This document shows positions 18,874-28,750 of a stretch of 64,000 nucleotides of DNA, in pieces. This DNA is from Nitrospira sp. (GTDB taxonomy: Bacteria; Nitrospirota; Nitrospiria; Nitrospirales; Nitrospiraceae). Each line of letters begins with the position of its first letter. Positions within the stretch are counted from its first letter, which is position 1. Where the stretch lies: contig JACOEM010000016.1 in assembly GCA_024998565.1 (NCBI GenBank), positions 1 through 64,000 on the forward strand, read 5' to 3'. The notes below the pieces were generated by a model. It was not told where the DNA came from and made no database searches. It worked only from the letters and a program-made list of their open reading frames with translations. The position numbers were made by a program, and so were the translations under genes.

Positions 18874-20340
18874 TTATTCCCAATCGGTGCGATAGTTGGG
18901 AGCTTCTTTGGTGATGATGACGTCGTGCACGTGCCCCTCGCGGAGTCCGGCCACTGTCTGACGGATGAACGTCGCCTTCTGCTGCAAATCCGGGATGGTC
19001 TTACATCCGCAGTACCCCATGCCGGACTTCACGCCGCCCACCATCTGATAGATATGCGGAGCAAGCGTGCCTTTGTAGGGCACCCGGCCTTCAATGCCTT
19101 CAGGAACGAGCTTTGGTGTCGGTCGTCCGCCCTGACCGTATCGATCGCCGCCGCCGCGCTCCATAGCGCCGATAGATCCCATTCCTCGATAGACCTTGTA
19201 GGTGCGTGCCTGGAATAGCACCGTTTCACCGGGGGCCTCTTCCGTTCCTGCCAGCAGGCTACCCAACATAACCACCGAGGCACCGGCAGCCAGGGCTTTC
19301 GTAATATCGCCCGAATACTTGATTCCGCCGTCGGCGATGACCGGAACACCCGATCCGGCCAATGCTCTGGCGCAGTCTGCAATCGCCGTCAACTGCGGCA
19401 TGCCGGCGCCGGACACCATCCGTGTCGTGCAGATCGAACCAGGTCCTACACCGACTTTCACCGCATCCACACCGGCCTTCACCAAATCCTTGGCCGCCTG
19501 AGCCGTCGCGATGTTGCCGGCAATGATGTCCAGCTTGGGGTAGGCTTTTCTCACCATCTTCACCGTATCCAACACAGCCTGCGAATGCCCATGCGCCGTA
19601 TCCACCACCACCACGTCCACACCCGCCTTCACCAGCAACGCCACCCGGTCTGCGGTATCGGGGCCCACACCCAATGCCGCCCCGACCCGTAAACGGCCGT
19701 GGGCATCTTTGCAGGCATTGGGATACTTGATGCGTTTCTCAATGTCCTTAATCGTAATCAGGCCTTTGAGCTCGAACTGTTTATTGACCACAGGCAGTTT
19801 CTCAATTCGATGCTCATGCAGAATCTCACGGGCCTTTTCGAGGCTGGTTCCCTCCGGGGCGGTGATGAGCTTATCGCGCTTCATCACCTGCGACACCTTC
19901 AGTTCCATCCGCGTCTCGAAACGCAGGTCTCGATTCGTGAGGATCCCGACCAGCTTGCCTGCCTTGGTTACAGGGATACCGGAAATCCGGTATCTGGCCA
20001 TGAGATCGTGCGCATCACGAATCGTTTGATCCGGCGAGATCGTAATAGGATCCAGGATCATTCCGCTCTCGGATTTCTTCACCTTATCGATTTCAGCCGC
20101 CTGATCGGTAGGAGAAAGCACACGGTGCACGATGCCGATTCCACCCTCTTGCGCCATCGCAATGGCCAGTCGCGCCTCGGTCACGGTGTCCATGGCCGCG
20201 CTGACGATAGGAATATTCAGCTGAATGTTTCGAGACAGGCGAGTACGGGTGTCGACCTCGCTGGGGAGGACCTGTGATTTAGCCGGTACCAAGACGACGT
20301 CGTCATAGGTGAGCCCGAGCCGAATCTCCTTCTCTAACAT
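18874..20340 (-). CDS. guaB: Inosine-5'-monophosphate dehydrogenase
   Basis: 488 residues. It oxidises IMP to XMP with NAD. The layout is N-terminal barrel ([14 protein letters not shown]), two CBS domains inserted at about 95-200, then the catalytic loop with Cys in [17 protein letters not shown] and the flap [21 protein letters not shown] 20340 is preceded by GGGAGAGG. It is upstream of guaA and 38 bases downstream of the NHL-repeat gene. A small GC hairpin in that gap lacks a T-tract. Confidence 0.97.
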   Translation of the reverse strand: MLEKEIRLGLTYDDVVLVPAKSQVLPSEVDTRTRLSRNIQLNIPIVSAAMDTVTEARLAIAMAQEGGIGIVHRVLSPTDQAAEIDKVKKSESGMILDPITISPDQTIRDAHDLMARYRISGIPVTKAGKLVGILTNRDLRFETRMELKVSQVMKRDKLITAPEGTSLEKAREILHEHRIEKLPVVNKQFELKGLITIKDIEKRIKYPNACKDAHGRLRVGAALGVGPDTADRVALLVKAGVDVVVVDTAHGHSQAVLDTVKMVRKAYPKLDIIAGNIATAQAAKDLVKAGVDAVKVGVGPGSICTTRMVSGAGMPQLTAIADCARALAGSGVPVIADGGIKYSGDITKALAAGASVVMLGSLLAGTEEAPGETVLFQARTYKVYRGMGSIGAMERGGGDRYGQGGRPTPKLVPEGIEGRVPYKGTLAPHIYQMVGGVKSGMGYCGCKTIPDLQQKATFIRQTVAGLREGHVHDVIITKEAPNYRTDWE

Positions 20341-20378
20341 CAGTCGCCACCCTCTCCCGGGCCTTTCGCCCGTTGCCC

Positions 20379-23348
20379 CTACACTCTCGTGGTTTTATCG
20401 ACCTGTCCCAACTCTGCGGCGGCCTCCGCCTCTTCCTGCAACCGCTCGCTGCCTTCATCCGCCGGCATGAATTGCTGCACCCGGGTGTTTCCGCTATCAA
20501 CGGCGAACACACTTCCCCGGGAATCCACCACGATGCCGTACGGGAAGTTGAATTGTCCGTCACCACCGCCGAATCCGCCCCACTGGGCGATAAAGTTGCC
20601 CTCACGGTCGAACTTCTCGACACGATGGTTGCCGGTATCCGTGACGTACACATCGCCCTGACCATCGACGGCAACACCCCAAGGAGAGCGCAACTGTCCG
20701 GCTTCCTGCGCCAACGGGCTGCTGGCATGGCCGGCCTCGGAACTGCCGCCCCACTTGGTGAGCAACTGCGGCAACACGTTGGTGCTGGTATCGAACTTCT
20801 GCACGCGGTGATTGCCCATATCGACGACATACACCGTGCCGTCGGCCTGATCTACGGCGATCCCGCGAGGGAAATAAAATTGACCGTCGCCGTTGCCGAA
20901 ACTGCCCCATGACATGATGAACTCTCCGCTCATGTCGAACTTCTGCACTCTGAAGTTGGCGCTATCCACGACATAGATGTACCCGCGCACCCGATCGATC
21001 GCGATACCCCATGGGGCATTGAACTGGCCTTCGCCGTTCCCCCGCGATCCGAACTTCATCAAATAGCCGCCCAGCTTCCCGTCGAACTTCTGCACGCGGT
21101 GATTGTTGGTATCCACCACGTAGACATCGCCCTTGGCGTCGCAGGCAATACCCGTCGGGTTATGGAAGTTTGCATTGGCGGCGCCGAAATTCCCCCAGAG
21201 AATGATGAAATTCCCCGTGCGATCGAATTTCTGGATACGGTTGTTCCCGTTGTCCACGACAAAGATCGATCCCTGTTGATCGATGGCCAGGCCGTACATC
21301 GGCGCCATGAATTCGCCGCCGTGCAACAACGACGCGCCGCGACCGGGCTTGCCCCACTTGGAAACACACAGATAGCCGGAGGTGTTGACGAGAATCGTCG
21401 CGCTCGCCGGCGTGGAGATATTGTTTCCGAGGTCTTTGAACCAGACGATGACGGTCTTCTGCCCGTCCCCAGGAGACAGAATGAAGGGGATGGTCGCGCC
21501 GAACTTGATCGCCGGCGGCACTTCGACCCAGCCTGGTGTTCCCGCCATCGGGGTCATCGGGTTCTCTGAGATGTAGTAGGCCGCCACGCCGGTGTCGAGG
21601 TCGGTGGCGGAAATCGTGACGACAATTTCAGGCGAGTTCGTCATAAACGCGCCGTGGTTGATCACCGCATACGGCGTCTGCGGAGCCGTAATATCGATCA
21701 GCACCGGCGTAGCAGAGACTTCTTCCGACAATCCGCTCTCGGTGCCGTCCTCATAGACCGCCGTCAGCGCGTAATAGTAGGCCTGGTCGTTGGTCAATCC
21801 CGAGTGATTGTACGGGCTGGTGACGCCCTCGATCTTGGTGCCGCCTTCCTGCGTTAGACTGGCCGAGGTATGGAAGTAGAGATTGTAGGAGACAGCCCCC
21901 GGCACATCCATCCAGCTCAAGAAGGTTTCGGTATCTCCGGGCTTGATCGCCAGATTGCGGGGAATCGGGTACTCGCTGACGGCTTGCGCGCGTTCTCGTT
22001 CCGCCTTGCCACGGTCCAACTCTTCATCGGTCGGCACGTATTTGATGACCCGATGGTTACCGCTGTCGACGACGTACACCGCCCCTTCCTTGTCCACGGC
22101 CACGCCGGAGGGAAAGTTCAACTGGCCCTCGGTCTTTCCACGATTTCCCCATGCACAGAGGAAGGTCCCGTTTCCGTCGAACTTTTGAATGCGGTGATTG
22201 CCCTGATCGACGACGTACACATTGCCCAGCGCATCGCAGGTCACGCCCCAGGGGGCTTTGAACTGGCCGGGACCGCTGCCTTCACGGCCCCACTTGGTCA
22301 AAAAGCTTCCGCGGGTATCGAACTTCTGAATGCGATTATTCCCTTCATCAGCCACATACGTATTCCCCACGAAGTCCACGGCCACCCCGCGCGGGAAGAA
22401 AAAGGCTCCGTCGAAACTTCCATCCCGCCCCCACTTCAACAATGGAGTTCCATCGCCCTTGAACTTTTGAATGCGGGCGTTGTTGGTATCGGTCACGTAG
22501 ATATTGCCGTCCTGATCGGTGGTCACGCCCCAGGGAGCATCGAACTTATTCATGTCGGCCCCGCGCCAGGCAAACCCGAACTTACCCCAGGCCTTCATGG
22601 GATTACCGTCGGTATCGAGCCGCTGCACCCGGTTATTGCCGGTATCGGCGACGTACACCTGTCCGTCCGAATTCGTGGTGAGTCCGCGCGGATAGTAATA
22701 ACCACCTTCTGCACTGCCGGCTTCGCCGCCCCAGCGACCGAGGAATTTTCCGTCTTTGTCGAATTTCTGAATGGAGTGATTGTCGGTATCGGCAACATAG
22801 ATATTGCCGTCCTTGTCCACCGCAATGCCGGTCGGAGAACTGAACTCGCCGTCCTCCACGCCCTCCTGCCCGATGATCTTGGCAATGAGGTAGGGAGCCG
22901 GAATCGCCATGACTTCTTGAGATTCTGGGCTCTCCCCCTTCTGCGTCACCACCGTCACGACATAGTGGTAGCACGTTCCGTTTGCCAAATCGTCGTGCAT
23001 GAAGGGCGACTGCGCACCCTCGATACATGTCCCCTTTTCCTTGGTCACACCGATGACGGTCTTGAAATCGTCCGCGCTGGCGATGGGACGGGTAAGTTCG
23101 GAGAACTTGATCTGCACGCCCTTGGTGGTCATGAAATACAGGTTGTAATACATGGCCTCCGGCACAGCGTCCCAGGTAATCATCACCCGGCCGTTTCCAG
23201 CTTTGGCGGCCACTCCGGTCGGTGCAGGAGGCAGATCTTCCTCCTCAGCAACGGAGTCCCCGGCGCCCCATTCGCTTTGACTTCCCTCCGCCGTGAGATA
23301 CCGCCGGTCAAACCGAAACATTTCGTCGAGCAGCCAAGCCTTGATCAT
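20379..23348 (-). CDS. Large NHL-repeat protein with two six-blade propellers
   Basis: 989 residues. Twelve NHL repeats are readable in two blocks of six (about 155-440 and 660-970), each with the pattern [25 protein letters not shown]. That suggests two six-bladed beta-propellers. A fibronectin-III-like domain precedes the first block (about 40-150). Another Fn3-like domain and an Ig/HYR-like segment ([13 protein letters not shown]) separate the blocks. No signal peptide is visible at the N-terminus ([16 protein letters not shown]), which is odd for this type. It is likely a binding or scaffold protein; ligand unknown. ATG 23348 follows GAGGAAC. The next gene downstream is guaB. Confidence 0.8.
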   Translation of the reverse strand: MIKAWLLDEMFRFDRRYLTAEGSQSEWGAGDSVAEEEDLPPAPTGVAAKAGNGRVMITWDAVPEAMYYNLYFMTTKGVQIKFSELTRPIASADDFKTVIGVTKEKGTCIEGAQSPFMHDDLANGTCYHYVVTVVTQKGESPESQEVMAIPAPYLIAKIIGQEGVEDGEFSSPTGIAVDKDGNIYVADTDNHSIQKFDKDGKFLGRWGGEAGSAEGGYYYPRGLTTNSDGQVYVADTGNNRVQRLDTDGNPMKAWGKFGFAWRGADMNKFDAPWGVTTDQDGNIYVTDTNNARIQKFKGDGTPLLKWGRDGSFDGAFFFPRGVAVDFVGNTYVADEGNNRIQKFDTRGSFLTKWGREGSGPGQFKAPWGVTCDALGNVYVVDQGNHRIQKFDGNGTFLCAWGNRGKTEGQLNFPSGVAVDKEGAVYVVDSGNHRVIKYVPTDEELDRGKAERERAQAVSEYPIPRNLAIKPGDTETFLSWMDVPGAVSYNLYFHTSASLTQEGGTKIEGVTSPYNHSGLTNDQAYYYALTAVYEDGTESGLSEEVSATPVLIDITAPQTPYAVINHGAFMTNSPEIVVTISATDLDTGVAAYYISENPMTPMAGTPGWVEVPPAIKFGATIPFILSPGDGQKTVIVWFKDLGNNISTPASATILVNTSGYLCVSKWGKPGRGASLLHGGEFMAPMYGLAIDQQGSIFVVDNGNNRIQKFDRTGNFIILWGNFGAANANFHNPTGIACDAKGDVYVVDTNNHRVQKFDGKLGGYLMKFGSRGNGEGQFNAPWGIAIDRVRGYIYVVDSANFRVQKFDMSGEFIMSWGSFGNGDGQFYFPRGIAVDQADGTVYVVDMGNHRVQKFDTSTNVLPQLLTKWGGSSEAGHASSPLAQEAGQLRSPWGVAVDGQGDVYVTDTGNHRVEKFDREGNFIAQWGGFGGGDGQFNFPYGIVVDSRGSVFAVDSGNTRVQQFMPADEGSERLQEEAEAAAELGQVDKTTRV

Positions 23349-23673
23349 GGTGTTCCTCGTGGTACGAGATTGGTGAAGATTGGCGGATGTTTCAATAACT
23401 TAGATCGGGCAGTCTAACAAAGCGAAAAGAAGGGAGTCAAGGCAAGACCAGCATGGCTTGGGGCGCGCTGGAGGCTCTTTCGCCGACGCCTCGGTTACGG
23501 AGTCATCGCGTCGACGAGGGCGGATGAAGCCGCGCGCGGAGGAAGGGCAGGTAGGCATCCATCCCCCCAAAGCTGGATGGACGCATTTCTTTCGAATGTC
23601 ATAGGCTCTGCATTCTCGACGTTGGATAACAACACACGTCGCCCGGTAAGATGAACCAAATCGGAGGTGAACC
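23349..23673. other. Intergenic region between divergent genes
   Basis: This 325-base stretch separates the start of the NHL gene (minus) from the start of the exported protein at 23674 (plus), so it should hold two divergent promoters. GGAGGTGA at its right end is the ribosome site of the plus gene, and GAGGAAC at its left end that of the NHL gene. I see no convincing -35/-10 pair, RNA gene or repeat. Confidence 0.4.
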
Positions 23674-24240
23674 ATGTGGCCAACACGACTTGTGCTCGCA
23701 ACCCTCGCCGCGAATCTGCTCCTTGTTCCCAGCGTGCATGCGGTCGAGTCATCTCCTGCAGAAATGTGGGAATGCCCGGGGCCAGAGGGAACGATCCTCT
23801 ACACCAATAAAGAACGGCCCGATTGCCAGGCCAAGGTCCTCAAAGCGCTCTCCGTTGTGCCCTCTCTACCCGACCTGCCGCTAGCACCTCCCAGCGGTTC
23901 AACCTATCAGCCGACCACGAAACCGAAAGATTTTTCATACGACACTCCCATCGGCGCCTTGCGCAATCTTTCTCAGATACCAGAATCTGGACGCGACTGG
24001 TATGCGGGTAATGCCAGCGGCGGATCGGTGCAGGGCGAAGTTTGCAGTATGTATATGGAATGGATTCATCTGAATCAGAACAGCCGCGGCGGCCACTTCT
24101 TTGGCACCGATCCGTCGTACGGCAGTAATCCAACGGCCCGTAACTGGTACACCCCGAGTTACTCCTTCTATGACAACGCCCGCTACGTCACCCTGTCACA
24201 GATCTTCGGCGCGGGTTTCGTTCCAATCGGGTGTCATTAG
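23674..24240 (+). CDS. Hypothetical exported protein with DUF4124-like N-terminus
   Basis: 188 residues. A signal peptide (LVLATLAANLLLVPSVHA) is followed by a short segment EMWECPGPEGTILYTNKERPDCQ, resembling the DUF4124 pattern in which a Cys pair flanks a Tyr-Thr-Asn/Asp turn. The rest is rich in Tyr, Ser, Pro and Asn (GGHFFGTDPSYGSNPTARNWY). Cysteines near both ends may pair. ATG 23674 has a strong GGAGGTGA site. A long hairpin lies just downstream. Function unknown. Confidence 0.6.
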   Translation: MWPTRLVLATLAANLLLVPSVHAVESSPAEMWECPGPEGTILYTNKERPDCQAKVLKALSVVPSLPDLPLAPPSGSTYQPTTKPKDFSYDTPIGALRNLSQIPESGRDWYAGNASGGSVQGEVCSMYMEWIHLNQNSRGGHFFGTDPSYGSNPTARNWYTPSYSFYDNARYVTLSQIFGAGFVPIGCH

Positions 24241-24271
24241 GCACTCGCAGCAGCACTACTGCTGATCGTCA

Positions 24272-24330
24272 TGCACAAAAGGCCTTCGGGAGAGTCCTTT
24301 CACAGGAGTCTCTCGAAGGCCTTTTGTGCA
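24272..24330. terminator. Long hairpin, probable bidirectional terminator
   Basis: Arms 24272-24298 and 24304-24330 pair at 25 of 27 positions around a 5-base loop. The outer part includes AAAAGGCC/GGCCTTTT, giving a short U run on either transcript. It sits between the convergent ends of the exported-protein gene (24240) and scpB (24406), the place for a shared terminator. The stem is unusually long, so a small mobile element cannot be excluded. Confidence 0.7.
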
Positions 24331-24405
24331 CAACGATGAAGGAAATCCACCGGAAATGCAGGAACGAATTTTCAGGAATCTCTCAGCAAGGATGGTAGGG
24401 AGAGG

Positions 24406-25323
24406 TTAAGACTCCTCCGCAATATCGGCGACGACAAGGTCCACCCCGGCCTCGTTCTCCGGAACCGGGGCCTCGGAAGACTGCACCGCGTCATCTCCCG
24501 GCTCAAGAAGCGCCACAGGCGCATCCATGTCTTCGGACAGCCCTTCGACGACCGCCTCGGTAGACTGGGTCACAGGCTCTCCATCCACTGCCACGACCTC
24601 ATCAATCGGCAACATCGCCTGCTCGGATTCGCCCAACTCTTTGAACTCACGAAGCGGCGGCAGCTGAGATAAATCGCGCAACCCAAAATGTTCGAGGAAA
24701 AACTTGGTCGTCCCATACATAATCGGGCGGCCCGGCTCTTCCTTGCGGCCGACGATGCGCACGAGTTTTCGCTCCAGCAGCGTCCGAATAACTCCTGATG
24801 TTTCGACCCCTCGAATCTGCTCGACCTCCGCGCGAACGATCGGCTGCTTGTAGGCAATGATCGCCAGGGATTCCAAGGCCGAACGCGAGAGTTTTGAGGG
24901 AGACTTTACCTTCTCCAACCGTTTGAGCCACGGGGCGAATTCGGCCTTGGTGACGATCCGGTAACCGCCGGCCACTTCTGCCAACTGCAGCCCGCGGCCT
25001 TCCTGCTCATAGTCCTGAGCAAGGCTCGCGAGCGCCTGATCGACATCCTGCTTCGTAACCGCTCCGAGCAATGCCAAGAACCGCGTGACCGGAATAGGCT
25101 CGGCCGTCACAAAGAGCAAGGCCTCGAGGATTCCCTTCAGTGCGCGCATGTCGGACAGCGCAGAATCGGCCGCCGGGGCCGCCATGTCGTGGACAACGCC
25201 CTGGCCCGACTCCGGCACCACCTCAACCGCATCGAGTGATGCAGTCGGCTCGTCAACCGGGTCCCGCACCTCCACCGATTCTTCGATTGCCTCCTCCACG
25301 CCGGGACTCATAGGTTCTTCCAT
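24406..25323 (-). CDS. scpB: Segregation and condensation protein B
   Basis: 305 residues. The conserved ScpB core (two winged helices, about 60-235) is present: LEALLFVTAEPIPV, YRIVTKAEFAPWL, LSRSALESLAIIAYKQPIVRAEVEQIRGV, and PGRPIMYGTTKFFLEHFGL. ScpB pairs with ScpA and SMC in chromosome condensation. Both ends carry acidic, low-complexity extensions of about 60 residues not found in typical ScpB (about 190-200 residues). Its start overlaps the scpA end by 16 bases, so the two are translationally linked. Confidence 0.93.
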   Translation of the reverse strand: MEEPMSPGVEEAIEESVEVRDPVDEPTASLDAVEVVPESGQGVVHDMAAPAADSALSDMRALKGILEALLFVTAEPIPVTRFLALLGAVTKQDVDQALASLAQDYEQEGRGLQLAEVAGGYRIVTKAEFAPWLKRLEKVKSPSKLSRSALESLAIIAYKQPIVRAEVEQIRGVETSGVIRTLLERKLVRIVGRKEEPGRPIMYGTTKFFLEHFGLRDLSQLPPLREFKELGESEQAMLPIDEVVAVDGEPVTQSTEAVVEGLSEDMDAPVALLEPGDDAVQSSEAPVPENEAGVDLVVADIAEES

Positions 25324-26087
25324 TCAGACTCCTCCACTAGCTCCCCTTCCGCAACCGCTGAGAAGGCACGCGAGACAAGAATCGCCCCGAAAGTTTCGCT
25401 CTGAAACACGCGCACGACCCTGATTCGAATCAATTCGAGCAGGGCCAGGAACGTCACGATCACCACAAGCCGATGACTCGACTCCTCGAACAGCGCCGTA
25501 AAGGCCATGGATTCATGCAGTTCCAGCGCCTCGATAATGGCGCTCATACGGGTGCGAACCGTGAGGTTGTCCGGAATAATTTCAACAAGTCGCTTGCCTG
25601 GATGGCGAGACAGCACCCCCTGCAACGCATCGACCAGGTCAAAGAGGGAAATCTCATCGAGCAGACTCTCGTCTTTGGTGACCTCGACCGGCGGACCGGG
25701 CTCGCGCGAAAACACATCCCGCCACAAACGTTCTTTGTAGTCCAACTGCGAAGCGGCCTCTTTGAATTGCTTATATTCGAGTAGTCGCCGGACGAGTTCC
25801 TCGCGCGGATCGGGGCCATCCTCCTCGTCCACCGCCACCTCGTCGACCGGCAACAACATCCGTGACTTGATATGCAGTAACGTCGCCGCCATCACGAGGA
25901 ATTCACCGGCCACAGCCAGGTTCAATTCCTTCATCACCGACAGATAGTCCAAATACTGCTGAGCGATCAGCGCAATCGGAATATCGTAGATGTTGATTTC
26001 GTTTTTCTTGATGAGGTGCAAGAGGAGATCGAGAGGACCCTCGAAATTCTCGATCTTGACTTGGTAGGGCAGTTCAGGTTGGTCCAT
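25308..26087 (-). CDS. scpA: Segregation and condensation protein A
   Basis: 259 residues, the kleisin subunit bridging SMC heads. The N-terminal helical domain motif YQVKIENFEGPLDLLLHLIKKNEINIYDIPI is diagnostic (quoted here only for its first part, VKIENFEGPLDLLLHLI). The C-terminal winged helix contains TFLALLELIRIRVVRVFQSETFG. The length is standard. It overlaps scpB downstream. The upstream 26088-26185 stretch is AT-richer (TTTTCAATCTTATACC) and may contain the promoter. Confidence 0.95.
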   Translation of the reverse strand: MDQPELPYQVKIENFEGPLDLLLHLIKKNEINIYDIPIALIAQQYLDYLSVMKELNLAVAGEFLVMAATLLHIKSRMLLPVDEVAVDEEDGPDPREELVRRLLEYKQFKEAASQLDYKERLWRDVFSREPGPPVEVTKDESLLDEISLFDLVDALQGVLSRHPGKRLVEIIPDNLTVRTRMSAIIEALELHESMAFTALFEESSHRLVVIVTFLALLELIRIRVVRVFQSETFGAILVSRAFSAVAEGELVEESEWKNL

Positions 26088-26185
26088 CAGGTACGAGAGG
26101 CTCCCTTGGCCAAATTTTCAATCTTATACCAATTTATGGGGGGACCGGGCAAGACTAAAACTATATGTTGTGGGTTCAGCCAGGG

Positions 26186-27295
26186 CTACTTGGCCCTAAT
26201 GATATAGACCAACAGCCCCAGCGCCATCACAAATAGGACGATCGTGACGGCCTGGGAAAATGGAGCCGAGGCGGAAGCCGAAGGACCCGGCACCGTTGTG
26301 CTGACACGAGCGGTTCTGGTCAACAGCGGTGTGCGCGCGAAGGTCGCCTGTGCGAGATCATCGGCCTGTTTAAATGCGGCATCCGAAAAGTCGGCCTGCG
26401 ATCCGAACCGCGCGGAGGCAAAAGTAGCCGGACGGTCGAAGATGGCGAACAGAAAAAAGGCCTCCCGATCGAACTGAGACGAAGAGAAGTCGCACTTCGC
26501 ACGGCAATGCGCGCCGGAGAATCCGGTGCCGAGGTGAAATGCCGCGCGTGAAAAATTTGCATCCTGTTCAAACACCACTTCCAGAAACTCAGTCAACCCC
26601 TGAAAGGTCGCCTCGCGAAATATCGCCGGGCCGGAGAACATCGAGCGGTGAAATCGAGCGTGCGGACCGAAATGCGTGTCCGAAAACATGGCTCCCTGCG
26701 TAAATCGGTTTTGGACAAAATAACTCTCCTGTTGGAAGGTCGCATTCGATCCATCGACCAGACCGAGAAACAGGGTGCGCGAGAGGTCGACGAATCCGGC
26801 GAAATCCGTGTGCGCCAACACCACCGGCCCGGTGATCAACAGAAACCCGCTCTTGAGCCGGTTGACGATCCGTCCTTTCACCCTCGACTGCTTGATCACG
26901 AATGGCCCGCGAATGACATGCACCTCCTCGTCATTCAGCCCCTCAAGCACTCGACGGTCCTCGGGTGCCAGGTCGCCCACCATACTCACCTTCTGAGCCG
27001 GCAGCTCATCGAGCACCAGGTCGCCCTGAATCACAACCCCCGACAGGTCCAGCCCCTTTCCCGCCGCCAGCGCCCGCAGCAATTCTTGCGCGGATACGGC
27101 ACGTGCCTCCCGCTCAGCCTCGGTACAGGTATTCGGTAAATGCAGGGTGAACACAGCCGCTGCGTTTTTCACGCCCCTCTCCGCGACACATTCCGCGCGC
27201 AGCATCCCGGGGAGCAGCAACCATCCACACAGCACCGCTATTGCGGCCCAGATGGGAAATCGACATGATCCAGCGGGTCGGTTCGATGAATTCAC
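26186..27295 (-). CDS. Exported pentapeptide-repeat protein with C-terminal anchor
   Basis: About 369 residues. It has a signal sequence (FPIWAAIAVLCGWLLLPGMLRA), a region starting with Cys-containing mature sequence, then a long run of pentapeptide-like units with Phe every fifth residue (for example FSGPAIFREATFQGLTEFLE and FDRPATFASARFGSQADFSD) forming a right-handed helix. A transmembrane helix near the end (AVTIVLFVMALGLLVYII) stops in RAK. GTG 27295 has GGAGAGG just ahead; the open frame reaches 27340, which would overlap the divergent promoter. It probably displays a repeat domain on the outer face of the inner membrane. Partner unknown. Confidence 0.7.
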   Translation of the reverse strand: MNSSNRPAGSCRFPIWAAIAVLCGWLLLPGMLRAECVAERGVKNAAAVFTLHLPNTCTEAEREARAVSAQELLRALAAGKGLDLSGVVIQGDLVLDELPAQKVSMVGDLAPEDRRVLEGLNDEEVHVIRGPFVIKQSRVKGRIVNRLKSGFLLITGPVVLAHTDFAGFVDLSRTLFLGLVDGSNATFQQESYFVQNRFTQGAMFSDTHFGPHARFHRSMFSGPAIFREATFQGLTEFLEVVFEQDANFSRAAFHLGTGFSGAHCRAKCDFSSSQFDREAFFLFAIFDRPATFASARFGSQADFSDAAFKQADDLAQATFARTPLLTRTARVSTTVPGPSASASAPFSQAVTIVLFVMALGLLVYIIRAK

Positions 27296-27340
27296 AAAAC
27301 CTCTCCGAACCAAACGACAGACGGGTAAACGTCCGAACAC

Positions 27341-27368
27341 TTTACTCCCCCAATACCTTTGCTACACT
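27341..27368 (+). promoter_or_regulatory. Putative promoter of the Lon-like peptidase gene
   Basis: TTTACT (27341-27346) and TACACT (27363-27368) are 16 bases apart, each matching four of six sigma-70 consensus positions. The -10 ends only nine bases before ATG 27378, and no ribosome-binding sequence is present. The transcript would be nearly leaderless. Confidence 0.35.
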
Positions 27369-27377
27369 TCGACTCAT

Positions 27378-28058
27378 ATGTCCGCCATTGCGCCCGAGGT
27401 TCGCACCAGCAGAGGCCAGCGCTTCCTATGCGCGGTCTTTGTCTGCACCGCTATGCTACTCGCAAGTATCCGGCTTGCCTGCGCAGAATCGGTGGTCGAA
27501 GTCCCGATGCTCGCAGCGATCCAAGCGAATAACCGCGGTGTGTTCGAAGTGCTTCTGCTACGTTGGGATCGCCTTTCAAGCCCTTCCCCCATGGAACTGC
27601 AATGGCAAGGCGGCAACATCCGGCCCGGACAGACAAACCTCAGTTCCATGGTCCTTGCGTTTCAATATGCGATCGACCACACCCCGCAGATCGATCATGC
27701 GGGCACGGTCAGTGCCATGGGCATCGCGTACGCCGCAACCGGGACAGACGGCCCGAGCGCCGGCGCAGTGATGACGGTCGGATTTGCGGCGCTATTGAAA
27801 GGAGATCATATCCGGCGAGGAATCGCCTTAACCGGTACGATTGCCAAGGATGGCACCATCGGCCCCGTGGGCGGCATCCCAGACAAGATTCGTGCGGCAG
27901 CCCGCGAGGGTTATCGCACGATTCTGATCCCCCAAGGCCAGCGGGACGATCCGCGCTGGAACCTCAACCGGCTCGCCTGGGAGCTCAACGTTGAAGTCAC
28001 AGAGGTCGCCACAGTCGAGGAGGCCTACCGTCTCATGACCGGAGGCACACTCGAATAA
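27378..28058 (+). CDS. Exported Lon-type (S16) serine-lysine peptidase domain protein
   Basis: 226 residues: signal peptide (FLCAVFVCTAMLLASIRLACA) plus a single Lon proteolytic domain, with no ATPase. The Ser-Lys dyad of family S16 is intact: Ser127 in TGTDGPSAGAVMTVG and Lys170 in GPVGGIPDKIRAA. The motif order and spacing of about 43 residues match Lon. Export would place it in the periplasm or membrane, similar to small Lon-like proteins but without the PDZ domain of YlbL-type ones. The frame is open to 27147, but upstream sequence is the shadow of the pentapeptide gene. Substrate unknown. Confidence 0.75.
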   Translation: MSAIAPEVRTSRGQRFLCAVFVCTAMLLASIRLACAESVVEVPMLAAIQANNRGVFEVLLLRWDRLSSPSPMELQWQGGNIRPGQTNLSSMVLAFQYAIDHTPQIDHAGTVSAMGIAYAATGTDGPSAGAVMTVGFAALLKGDHIRRGIALTGTIAKDGTIGPVGGIPDKIRAAAREGYRTILIPQGQRDDPRWNLNRLAWELNVEVTEVATVEEAYRLMTGGTLE

Positions 28059-28086
28059 GAGTCCCGCGGTCAGTGGACCTCGCCGG

Positions 28087-28539
28087 CTACGCTTCCACCC
28101 CTAACCCTTCGACGATCGCCCGAAACTCCGCGTCCGTGAGACGATGCATGCCGAGACTAAGCCGCCGAGTTAATTCTGCCTGATCCTCGATCCCCAACAC
28201 ACGCTGAAGCAGGGCCTGACAGTCCGGCGCATGAACCTGCCAACGCCGGAGCGGCGTGATCCGAACGAATCCATATCGGGCTTCTGTTCGCACCTCGTCC
28301 TTGAGCAATTCATCCAGGGCTTGAAACGGCTGGACAGGTGAAGTAATCGCAAATTCCGCTCGAATACCTTCCTTCAGCACATACACCAGTCCATGGGAGT
28401 CAGGCGCCAAAAACTTCTGGAGATTGTCGCGAATCAAGGCCGTGCAGAGGCCCCAAATCCCGGCGCCAAACTGCAGCTCGGCACTCTCCTGGGAAGTCCG
28501 TTCACGAAGGGCGCCGGCGATAAACAAAAAATGGCTCAT
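28087..28539 (-). CDS. Hypothetical protein
   Basis: 150 residues, soluble, with no signal peptide or recognised domain. It shows conserved-looking segments such as MSHFLFIAGALRER, GLCTALIRDNLQKFL and LTRRLSLGMHRLTDAEFRAIVEGL. Mixed charge and helical C-terminal part. ATG 28539 is preferred to TTG 28581. It converges with the Lon-like gene 28 bases away. I do not recognise a family. Confidence 0.5.
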   Translation of the reverse strand: MSHFLFIAGALRERTSQESAELQFGAGIWGLCTALIRDNLQKFLAPDSHGLVYVLKEGIRAEFAITSPVQPFQALDELLKDEVRTEARYGFVRITPLRRWQVHAPDCQALLQRVLGIEDQAELTRRLSLGMHRLTDAEFRAIVEGLGVEA

Positions 28540-28750
28540 GAAATCTATAGGATCAGGATGATGGCCAGAAGCCGCGACCAACCTAACGCCACAGCGACTG
28601 GCTCAAGGACTCTCCCCGAGACAGTCCCAGGCCTGTCGGGGCAGAGGACACCATCAGGCTTGTTCAGTGGCGCCTTCACTGGCTAGGGAGTACGTGACAC
28701 GGAGAGGCATCACCCGAGCACAACCCGGTAAGCCACGACACCAACGTGGG

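Noticed and set aside
20341..20378. GC hairpin as terminator between the NHL gene and guaB
   Set aside because: The stem is only five base pairs and no T-tract follows.
20379..23348. NHL repeats as a DNA tandem repeat or CRISPR-like array
   Set aside because: Repeats are protein-level and divergent at DNA level; no identical direct repeats with spacers were seen anywhere in the window.
21870..23417. 515-codon plus-strand frame opposite the NHL gene
   Set aside because: It is the regular antisense of repeated NHL codons, with no ribosome site or known domain.
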